Of a stretch of DNA of 11,102 bases, positions 1 to 9,535 are shown one piece after another. Location of the stretch: contig JACRIP010000447.1 in assembly GCA_016220045.1 (NCBI GenBank), forward strand, positions 1 through 11,102, read 5' to 3'. The notes under the pieces were generated by a model, which worked only from the letters and a program-made list of their open reading frames with translations, was not told where the DNA came from and searched no databases. This DNA comes from Planctomycetota bacterium (lineage in GTDB: Bacteria; Planctomycetota; MHYJ01; WSZJ01; JACPWG01). Position numbers and translations under genes: made by a program. How positions within the stretch are numbered: the first letter of the stretch is position 1; every line of letters starts with the position of its first letter.

Positions 1-788
1 GGCGGCGCGGCGACCCGGCCGGCGCCGGTCAGGGCCGGGGCGGGTCCCGCCGGGGCGGCAGCTCCGCTCGGCCCGCGCGGGGACGCGGCCGCCCGCGCCG
101 CGCGCGCGCGCTGGAGCTGGGCCTCAGCCTTGCTGCGCTCGCCCTCCGAGGCCGCGAGCGCCCGTGCGCGTTCCCAGGCTTCCAGCGCGGCGTCCCAGCG
201 TTCCTGGCGCGCCAGCGCCTCGCCCTCGTCCATCCGATCGACATACTCCAGCGACGCGGTCGCAGCCGGCCCGGCAACCGCCGGCACGCTCACGACGCCG
301 GCCGGCGTCGCCGGTGAACCCGGTTCCGGCGGCGGCGCCTCCGTCCCGGTCTCGGCGGCCGCCGGAGCGCTTGTCGTCGCGGCTCCCGGGGCGCCGGTCG
401 GGTCCGCTTTCGCGCGCTCGGCCAGGGCGGCCGACGCCGCGGGGGTCCCTGAGGTGTTCGCCGGGGTCAGACCGCTCGCCTGCGCGACCGGCGGCGCGAC
501 CACGTCCTCCTCCAGCGTCCGCAGCCGCTGCGCGGCCGCGCGCGCCTGCGTATCGTCCGGCGCGCTCAGGATCGCCTTGCGGAATTCCTGGATGGCGCCG
601 CTGCGGTCGCCGGCCGCGGCCAGACGCTCGGCGCGCACCAGCGCCTCCCGGTACTCCCCGCCGCCGCGCGAAGCCAGATGCACGCCGAGCCCGCCGGCGA
701 CCACCACGCCCAGTCCGATGCCGCCGAGCAATGCCGCCTGGCGCAGGACCATGCCCTTCATCCCGTCGCGCCGCTGGTGAGTATTCAT
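1..788 (-). CDS. Membrane-anchored Ala/Pro-rich protein with TPR-like helices (C-terminus cut by left edge)
   Basis: At least 262 residues are visible and no stop occurs before the left edge, so the C-terminus is missing. The N-terminus is short and polar (MNTHQRRDGMKG). A hydrophobic Gly/Val/Leu segment follows at about residues 14-39, which predicts one membrane helix or an uncleaved signal anchor. Residues 44-95 look like one TPR unit and its capping helix (EYREAL, AIQEFRKAILSAPDD). Residues 98-178 are a low-complexity Ala/Pro/Thr/Gly linker. A second TPR-like helical pair lies at about 181-232 (ALARQERWDAALEAWERA), followed by more Ala/Pro-rich sequence. I chose ATG at 788 because GAGAG sits 8 nt upstream and the frame above it reads like non-coding sequence; ATG at 761 is a weaker alternative. 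The gene lies 134 nt after the kinase stop. TPR proteins act in protein-protein contacts, so a partner role with the kinase is possible but inferred. I do not recognise a specific family. Confidence 0.75.
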   Translation of the reverse strand, partial: MNTHQRRDGMKGMVLRQAALLGGIGLGVVVAGGLGVHLASRGGGEYREALVRAERLAAAGDRSGAIQEFRKAILSAPDDTQARAAAQRLRTLEEDVVAPPVAQASGLTPANTSGTPAASAALAERAKADPTGAPGAATTSAPAAAETGTEAPPPEPGSPATPAGVVSVPAVAGPAATASLEYVDRMDEGEALARQERWDAALEAWERARALAASEGERSKAEAQLQRARAARAAASPRGPSGAAAPAGPAPALTGAGRVAAP

Positions 789-889
789 GGCCGAAGCTCT
801 CGAAAAGTGGACAGGCCGTCCTCGCTGAATTCGTGAACGAGGTCGGCGAGGCCATTCATTCCATGGTGGGTACGGGAATCCGTGGTCAT
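785..889 (-). CDS. Possible small ORF of 34 residues, overlapping the next gene by ATGA
   Basis: This open frame runs from ATG at 889 to a TGA whose first two bases are also the last two of the ATG at 788, giving an ATGA junction. Such a junction is typical of translational coupling. The peptide begins MTTDSRTHHGMNG and continues with a plausible amphipathic helix (LADLVHEFSEDGL). It has no cysteine pair and no membrane segment. No good Shine-Dalgarno lies in front of ATG 889; the nearest purine stretch is GAACGG directly before it. A GTG at 916 in the same frame would give 43 residues. By my count about 64 percent of third positions are G or C, clearly less biased than the neighbouring genes, which argues against a long-standing gene. 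A perfect 6-bp inverted repeat (820-825 and 846-851) lies inside it. It may be a coupling leader peptide, a small protein, or chance. I recognise no family. Confidence 0.33.
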   Translation of the reverse strand: MTTDSRTHHGMNGLADLVHEFSEDGLSTFRELRP

Positions 890-922
890 CCGTTCGCAGA
901 GCGAGTCGCGTGCCACGGCGCG

Positions 923-3900
923 TCAGCGCGGCGTGGGCGGGTCTGCGTTGCCGGCGCCGGGCGTGCCGGGTTGGCCCGCCGCTCCAGCGGCGCCGGTCGG
1001 CTCAGGGGGAGCGCCCGCCGGCGGCGGCAGGAGGCGGCGACCCCGCGGGATCACGAAGACCTCCGCGAACGCCGGGTCCCGAGCCAGCTCGCCGAGCCGC
1101 GAGTAGCCCTGCGCGGCCGCCGACTCGAGCGCGAGGATGGCGGCCATCTCCTCGTGACGGCGCGCGTACACCCGCGCCAGTTCGACGTAGGCGGCCGCTT
1201 CCGCGCCCGGTGCGAGGCAGGCGATGGTCAGGCTGCGCTCGGCGCGGTCCAGGTCGCCGGCCACGAGCGCCTCCCGGCCCTTCTGGATCATGCCGCGAAT
1301 CAGGAGGGGGAGCAGCGGCTTGACCACCGAGTCGGCGAGCTGCTGGTCCGGGTCCGGACCGGCCGCCAGCTTCTCCGGATCATCCTGTAGCTTGTCGCCG
1401 AGCACGAAGTTGCCCTTGGCCCATTCGTGCATCGCGCGCTCGAGATGCGGAAGCGGCGTGGCATAGAGCGCCTCGGTGAACTCCCCGAGCGCGCCCTTGG
1501 GATCGCCGAGCATGCCGCGCACGATGCCGTAGCGGAATCGGTAATTGTGATTGGCCGGAGACTCTTTCACGCACACCTTGAGATCGATCCGCGCCTTGTC
1601 GTACTTGCCCATCCGCATGAAGCTGCGCGCGCGCTTGAAGCGCAGGCCGGTGTAGGTGGGGTTCGCCGCCAGGGCCTCGTCGAAGAAGGCGATCGCCTCC
1701 AGGTGGCGACGCTGCTCGAAGCGCAGGCCGCCGAACTCGGCCGCGAGCGCCCAGTCCTGCGGGAAACGGGCGCGGCACGCCACGAGGATCTCCTCCGCCG
1801 TGCGCCCCTCTTTGCAGTCCGTCAGAGCGTCCATCAGTGAATTCAGGCAGGCCCCGCCCGAGGCGGCGACATGCTCTTCGAAGGAGCCGCCCGCGCGCGC
1901 GGCCTCCAGGTAGCGGCGCGCGGCCTCGGCGCCGTCGCGTTTGTAGATCGCCGCCAGAGACTCCGCGATCACCGCGAGATCGCCGGGCGCGACTTCGGCC
2001 GCCCGCGCGAGGGCGCGCTCCTGGTCTGCCGGACGATTGAGGTCGCGGTAGAATTTGGCCAGCCAGCGCCAGCCGGAGGCCTCATCCGGAAAGCGGCGCG
2101 TGATCTCCTCCAGTATTTTCCCGAGGCCCGCCTCCCTTGTGCCGTCCCCGGGCAGGTGGAGGTAGGCGTAGGCCACGAGCTGCAGGGCGGGGCGCGGACG
2201 AGAGGGCTGGAGGGCAAGAGCGGTCGCGACCGCGCGGAAGGACTCCTCCTCGCGATCGACACTGTCGAGGATCAAGCCTGCCAGGCGGTACCCCTCGGCG
2301 CGCCGTGGGCGGAGCGCCGTGAGCTTGAGCGCGCGCGGCAGGAGCTGGGAGTAGTTCGCGCGCAGGCCGTTGAAGTCGGCCAGGGTCTGGACCTCAAGCA
2401 GGTCGGCATCGCTTTCGCCGCGCGCGGTCAGTCGGGCGAGCAGCCGTTCGGCGCCCATGGACGCATTGCCGAAGCGGCCCTCGGCCAGCTCGAGACGGGC
2501 GCGCCCGCGCTCCGTCCAATCGCCCGCGCCCAGCCCGAGCAGCCGGCTGCGGCACGCCTGGCTTCGCTCCACGACGCCGCGGAAACGCGCTCCCGCTTCG
2601 TCCCCGCACAGGCGATCGCCGAGGACCTGGAAGCGGTAGAGGACCTCGGGGTCGTCGGGCGCGGTGGCGAGCAGCGCGTCCAGGTCGGCCGCCCCGCGGC
2701 CATACTCCCCCTGCTGCTCCCGGATCTCGGCGCGGCGCAGACGGGCTTCGCGGTGGCCGGGATGTTCCCCGAGCGCCGTGTCCAGGTGTCCGGCGGCGCG
2801 CTCGAGGAATGCGGGCCAGGCGTCGGGCGGCTCCGCCTCCCCGGCGGCCAGCGCGCCGAGCGCCGCCTGGTAGGATCGATTCGCGCGCTCCAGCCGTTCG
2901 CGCGCCGCGGTCTTGTCGCGTTCGAGACGTGCGCGGTCGGTCGCGGCCTGTTCCTGCTGCCGCAGGTCGGCGGCGTGCCGGCCGACGATCAGCACCGCGG
3001 CCGCCACCACCAGCGACGCCGCGCCGAGCGTGGGCCAGAGCGTGCGCCGGGCGTTGCGCGCCAGCCGCCCCGCGAGCGACGGGGGCCGCGCCGCGATCGG
3101 CTGTCCCTCCAGGAAACGCCCGATGTCGTCGGCCAGCGCTTCCGCGGTCGCGTAGCGCCGCGCCGGCTCCTTCTCCAGGCACTTCATGCAGACGGTCTCG
3201 ATGTCCCCGCTCACCCCGGGCGCCACCTGCCGCACCGGGCGCGCAGTGGCCGTCAGGACCGCATTCACCACCTCGAAGGGGGTCTTCCCCGTAAAGGGCG
3301 GCGCGCCGGTGAGCAGGCGATAGAGGACCGCGCCGAGGCTGTACACGTCGCTCTTGCCGTCGATCTGGCCGAGCTTGCCGAGCGCCTGTTCCGGCGCCAT
3401 GTACGCGGGCGTGCCGAGGGTCGTGCCCTCCTGGGTGAGGACCGACTCGCGGCTCAGGTCCTTGGCCAGGCCGAAGTCCGCCACCAGCGCCCGGCCGTCG
3501 CGCGCCATCAGGATGTTCTGGGGCTTGACGTCGCGATGGATGACGCCCTGGGCGTGCGCGTGGGCGAGGGCGCGGGCGACCTGGCCGACGATTTCGAGGG
3601 CGCGGCGCGGCGTCGGCCGCTCGCGCGCCGCCAAGTCCTCGAGCGTCTCGCCGTCCACCAGCTCCATCGAGTAGTAGTGGAGCGCCCCGGCGCGGCCGAC
3701 GTCGAAGATCGGGAGAATCCCCGGGTGATGGAGGCGCGCGGCCGCCTGCGCCTCGCGAATGAAGCGGTGGATCGAGGCCTCGTCCTCCCCGCCGCGCGCC
3801 CGCATGACCTTGAGCGCAACCTGGCGGTCGAGCTCCGGCTGGCGCGCGCGGTAGACCACTCCCATGCCCCCTTCCCCGAGGGGCGCGAGCAGCTCGTAGG

Positions 3901-4237
3901 GCCCGATCGTGCGCAGCCCGCCGGGGAGCCCGGCCGCGTCCCGCGCCACCGGTCCCGCGCCACCCGGGTCACGAACTACAGTTACGCCCGTATCAGAAAC
4001 CGAGCCGGGCAGGGTCGCGGCGACGAGCGCCGGGGCGCCGGGCAGGGGGACCGAAGGGGCGGGAAGGGGGACCGAACCCGGCGCGCGCACCAGGGTCGCG
4101 TCCGTCGCCGGCGGGGCGGACCCGGTCACCCCTGCGTCCACGATGGTTTCCGCACCGGGCGCGGACGGTGCCGGCCGCGGCGCCGCAGCGGCTGGACTTC
4201 CGGAGCCCGGTCCTGGTGTGGTCGGCGAAGAACTCAT
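923..4237 (-). CDS. Transmembrane Ser/Thr protein kinase (PknB type) with TPR-rich C-terminal region
   Basis: The product of 1104 residues phosphorylates proteins on Ser/Thr. Residues 1-110 are a disordered Ala/Pro-rich extension. The kinase domain spans about 114-376 and all key elements are visible: Gly loop GEGGMG (121-126), VALK lysine (143), alphaC Glu in FIREA (162), catalytic HRDVKPQN (Asp 236), DFG (254-256), activation loop with several Thr, GTPAYMAPE (about 275-283) and DVYSLG. It should therefore be active. One hydrophobic helix lies at about 399-420, followed by a charged, possibly coiled-coil stretch (422-455). About 600 residues of TPR-like helices come next, ending with a unit that resembles the TPR end-of-group type (ARDPAFAEVF). 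The tail is Pro/Gly-rich. Topology would put the kinase in the cytoplasm and the TPRs outside. Start: GTG at 4246 overlaps the Shine-Dalgarno, while ATG at 4237 is correctly spaced, so I use ATG. The gene lies 90 nt after nuoN and may be co-transcribed or use its own promoter. Substrates are unknown. Confidence 0.95.
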   Translation of the reverse strand: MSSSPTTPGPGSGSPAAAAPRPAPSAPGAETIVDAGVTGSAPPATDATLVRAPGSVPLPAPSVPLPGAPALVAATLPGSVSDTGVTVVRDPGGAGPVARDAAGLPGGLRTIGPYELLAPLGEGGMGVVYRARQPELDRQVALKVMRARGGEDEASIHRFIREAQAAARLHHPGILPIFDVGRAGALHYYSMELVDGETLEDLAARERPTPRRALEIVGQVARALAHAHAQGVIHRDVKPQNILMARDGRALVADFGLAKDLSRESVLTQEGTTLGTPAYMAPEQALGKLGQIDGKSDVYSLGAVLYRLLTGAPPFTGKTPFEVVNAVLTATARPVRQVAPGVSGDIETVCMKCLEKEPARRYATAEALADDIGRFLEGQPIAARPPSLAGRLARNARRTLWPTLGAASLVVAAAVLIVGRHAADLRQQEQAATDRARLERDKTAARERLERANRSYQAALGALAAGEAEPPDAWPAFLERAAGHLDTALGEHPGHREARLRRAEIREQQGEYGRGAADLDALLATAPDDPEVLYRFQVLGDRLCGDEAGARFRGVVERSQACRSRLLGLGAGDWTERGRARLELAEGRFGNASMGAERLLARLTARGESDADLLEVQTLADFNGLRANYSQLLPRALKLTALRPRRAEGYRLAGLILDSVDREEESFRAVATALALQPSRPRPALQLVAYAYLHLPGDGTREAGLGKILEEITRRFPDEASGWRWLAKFYRDLNRPADQERALARAAEVAPGDLAVIAESLAAIYKRDGAEAARRYLEAARAGGSFEEHVAASGGACLNSLMDALTDCKEGRTAEEILVACRARFPQDWALAAEFGGLRFEQRRHLEAIAFFDEALAANPTYTGLRFKRARSFMRMGKYDKARIDLKVCVKESPANHNYRFRYGIVRGMLGDPKGALGEFTEALYATPLPHLERAMHEWAKGNFVLGDKLQDDPEKLAAGPDPDQQLADSVVKPLLPLLIRGMIQKGREALVAGDLDRAERSLTIACLAPGAEAAAYVELARVYARRHEEMAAILALESAAAQGYSRLGELARDPAFAEVFVIPRGRRLLPPPAGAPPEPTGAAGAAGQPGTPGAGNADPPTPR

Positions 4238-4245
4238 CACCCGCA

Positions 4246-4253
4246 CCTCTCTC
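4246..4253 (-). promoter_or_regulatory. Shine-Dalgarno deciding the kinase start
   Basis: On the minus strand GAGAGAGG is followed by 8 nt and then ATG at 4237. The alternative GTG (4246) begins on the last G of this purine tract, so it cannot use it. This supports the shorter protein by three residues. Confidence 0.6.
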
Positions 4254-4261
4254 GGCCGCCC

Positions 4262-4285
4262 GCCCTGCTGCCCAACCTGCAGGGC
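4262..4285. repeat. Perfect 7-bp inverted repeat in the nuoN-kinase gap
   Basis: GCCCTGC (4262-4268) and GCAGGGC (4279-4285) are exact reverse complements separated by 10 nt. Read on the minus strand, the first arm starts immediately after a TAGAAT element. It could be an operator dyad over the transcription start of the kinase gene or a hairpin. There is no T-run after it, so it does not look like an intrinsic terminator for nuoLMN. Confidence 0.45.
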
Positions 4286-4314
4286 ATTCTACCGCGGCGG
4301 GGGGCGCGTGGCCA
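4286..4314 (-). promoter_or_regulatory. Candidate sigma70-type promoter for the kinase gene
   Basis: On the minus strand TAGAAT (4291-4286) matches the -10 consensus at five of six positions and is identical to the -10 proposed for nuoL. The hexamer 17 bp upstream is TGGCCA (4314-4309), four of six matches to TTGACA, which is weak. Transcription would start near 4279, about 42 nt ahead of the ATG. The call rests mainly on the shared -10 and on the AT-richer patch in a very GC-rich gap. Confidence 0.35.
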
Positions 4315-4327
4315 GAGGGAGGGCCGG

Positions 4328-5785
<1,458 letters not shown>

Positions 5786-5809
5786 GAGTGTCTCTCGTCG
5801 GGGGGAGGC

Positions 5810-7381
5810 CTAGAGCCGGCTCAGGAGCAACTGGACGCTCGCGTCCATCGTCCGCAGGAACAGGTTCGGGAAGAGCCCGAGCACAAAGCACATCGCAATG
5901 ACCGGGACCAGGTAGCAAAGCTCGCGGGCCGTCAGGTCGGCGATCGGCGCGGCATGCGCTCCCGCCGCCGGTTCGGCGCCGGGTGTCGCGGCGGCGACCT
6001 CCGCGCCGTGCGCCGGCGCGGGAGCGCCCGCCGCCGCGCTCGCCGCGGCGCCGCGTAGCGGCCCCAGCATCATCTTCTGGTAGAGCCCGAGCATGTAGAC
6101 CGCGCCCAGCACCACGCCGCCGGTCGCGAGCACCGCGTACAGCTTGTCCGCCTTGAAGGCCCCCGCCAGGATCAGGAACTCGCCCACGAACCCGTTCAGG
6201 CCCGGCAGGCCGATCGACGACAGCGTGACGATCATCAGGCATACCGCGTAGACCGGGACCAGCTTCGCGAACCCGCCGTAGGCGTTCACGTCGCGCGTGT
6301 GCGTGCGCTCGTAGATCGCGCCGACCAGGAGGAAGAGCGCCCCGGTCGAGAGGCCGTGGTTCAGCATCTGGTAGAGCCCGCCCTGGATGCCGTGCGCATT
6401 GAAGGCGAAGATCCCGAGCATGACGTAGCCCAGGTGGCTGACGCTGGAGTAGGCGATCAGCTTCTTGATATCCTCCTGGGCCATGGCCATCAGCGCGCCG
6501 TAGAGGATGCCGACCACCGCGAGGATCGAGATCACCGGCATCGCCGCGCGGCTCGCCTCGGGGAAGAACGGGATGGCGAAACGCAGGAAGCCGTACGTGC
6601 CCATCTTCAGCAGCACGCCCGCCAGGATCACGCTGCCGGCCGTCGGCGCCTCGACGTGCGCATCGGGCAGCCACGTGTGCAGCGGCCACATCGGCACCTT
6701 GATGGCGAAGGAGAGCCCGAAGGCCAGGAAGAGCGCCATCTGCGCGCCGAACGCCAGCCGGGTCTCCGCATTCGAGAGCGTGCGCGCGAGCACTTCCACG
6801 TCGAAGGTGTGGGCCGGCACCGCCATGTAGAGGTAGAGGATGGCCAGGAACATGAACAGGCTGCCGACCATCGTGTAGACGAAGAACTTCATGGCCGCGT
6901 AGATGCGCCGCGGCCCGCCCCAGATCCCGATGAGCAGGTACATCGGGATCAGCATCGCCTCCCAGAAGACGTAGAAGAGCACCAGGTCCATGGCGACGAA
7001 GACGCCGAGCATCCCGGTCTCGAGGAAGAGCAGCGCGGCGTAGTAGGCCTTGACGCGGTCCTCGACCGCCTTCCACGCGCTCAGGATCGCAATCGGCGTG
7101 AGGAAGGTGGTCAAGAGGATCAGCATGAGGCTGATGCCGTCCACGCCGATCTTGTACTGGATGCCGAGCGCGGGCACCCAGGGGCGGGTCTCGGCGAACT
7201 GCAGCGCGGCGCTGGAGTTGTCGAACCCGAAGAAGAGCGGGAGGGAGGCGACGAACGTCACGAGCGAGATCAGGAAGGAGAGGGCGCGCGCCTCGCCCTC
7301 ATTCTCCTTGCGGAGAAGCAGGAGCAGGAGCCCGCCGGCGGCGGGCAGGAAGACGACGATCGAGAGGAGCGGGAAGCTCAT
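5810..7381 (-). CDS. nuoM: NADH-quinone oxidoreductase subunit M
   Basis: This proton-pumping antiporter-like subunit of complex I lies between NuoL and NuoN in the membrane arm. It has 523 residues, slightly longer than usual. The hallmark FYVFWEAMLIPMYLLIG carries the essential Glu 141. Lys 228 (AIKVPMWPLHTWLPDAH), Lys 259 (GVLLKMGTYGFLRF), the helix-8 region EDIKKLIAYSSVSHLGYV and Glu 401 in helix 12 (GFVGEFLIL) match functional positions of the family. One oddity is an Ala/Gly/Pro-rich low-complexity stretch at about residues 443-482, between the penultimate and last helices, which accounts for the extra length. The start ATG at 7381 lies 12 nt after the nuoL TAA. No purine-rich Shine-Dalgarno is visible there (the spacer is AGTAGATACCTT), so translation probably depends on coupling to nuoL. 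The stop is TAG at 5812-5810. Confidence 0.96.
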   Translation of the reverse strand: MSFPLLSIVVFLPAAGGLLLLLLRKENEGEARALSFLISLVTFVASLPLFFGFDNSSAALQFAETRPWVPALGIQYKIGVDGISLMLILLTTFLTPIAILSAWKAVEDRVKAYYAALLFLETGMLGVFVAMDLVLFYVFWEAMLIPMYLLIGIWGGPRRIYAAMKFFVYTMVGSLFMFLAILYLYMAVPAHTFDVEVLARTLSNAETRLAFGAQMALFLAFGLSFAIKVPMWPLHTWLPDAHVEAPTAGSVILAGVLLKMGTYGFLRFAIPFFPEASRAAMPVISILAVVGILYGALMAMAQEDIKKLIAYSSVSHLGYVMLGIFAFNAHGIQGGLYQMLNHGLSTGALFLLVGAIYERTHTRDVNAYGGFAKLVPVYAVCLMIVTLSSIGLPGLNGFVGEFLILAGAFKADKLYAVLATGGVVLGAVYMLGLYQKMMLGPLRGAAASAAAGAPAPAHGAEVAAATPGAEPAAGAHAAPIADLTARELCYLVPVIAMCFVLGLFPNLFLRTMDASVQLLLSRL

Positions 7382-7393
7382 AAGGTATCTACT

Positions 7394-9355
<1,962 letters not shown>

Positions 9356-9445
9356 GGGGGCTCCCGCGAGGGAAACCGCGCGCGCGGTCGGCGCTTCCGT
9401 GCCCGGCCGGTCATCCCGCGCCCCCCCGGGATCTACCGTGGCCGA

Positions 9446-9466
9446 GCTCGCGTCAAAGCGGCGAGC
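9446..9466. repeat. Perfect 6-bp inverted repeat over the presumed nuoL transcription start
   Basis: GCTCGC (minus strand, 9466-9461) and GCGAGC (9451-9446) are exact reverse complements with a 9-nt spacer. The first arm begins directly after the -10 TAGAAT, so the dyad would be centred a few bases past the start site. A short palindrome CGAGCTCG (9443-9450) overlaps the second arm. It may be a repressor operator or a 5' leader hairpin. Confidence 0.4.
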
Positions 9467-9494
9467 ATTCTAGCAGGGGTCGATGGACCGTCAA
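9467..9494 (-). promoter_or_regulatory. Sigma70-type promoter for nuoLMN
   Basis: On the minus strand TTGACG (9494-9489) and TAGAAT (9472-9467) each match the consensus at five of six positions, with a 16-bp spacer. A run of five T lies just upstream (9500-9496). The AT-rich patch stands out in this GC-rich window, and it lies in the only sizeable gap before nuoL. Transcription would start near 9460 and leave a leader of about 105 nt. A second, weaker pair is present downstream (TTGACG at 9456-9451 and TAGATC at 9435-9430, 15-bp spacer). Confidence 0.6.
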
Positions 9495-9535
9495 CAAAAA
9501 GATGGGGGGCGAACGGCTGGGTGCGCGCGCCGTCG

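Noticed and set aside
94..114. Alternating CG tract that could suggest a Z-DNA or regulatory element
   Set aside because: It lies inside the left-edge coding region and is explained by Arg/Ala codons.
124..855. A 243-codon minus-strand frame overlapping the left-edge gene
   Set aside because: The Arg/Gly-rich product has no domain, while the frame starting at 788 gives a membrane helix and TPR-like helices.
9356..9414. A leader peptide start at 9414 (MTGRARKRRPRAR) ahead of nuoL
   Set aside because: The frame has no stop before nuoL and runs deep into it in another frame. It has no ribosome site and looks like chance in GC-rich sequence.
9496..9535. Possible terminator after the glycosyltransferase: ACGGC/GCCGT stem (9533-9529 with 9517-9513) and a run of five T (9500-9496)
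   Set aside because: The stem has only five pairs plus one G-T pair, the loop is 11 nt, and the T-run starts about 11 nt after the stem. The T-run fits better as the upstream edge of the nuoL promoter.
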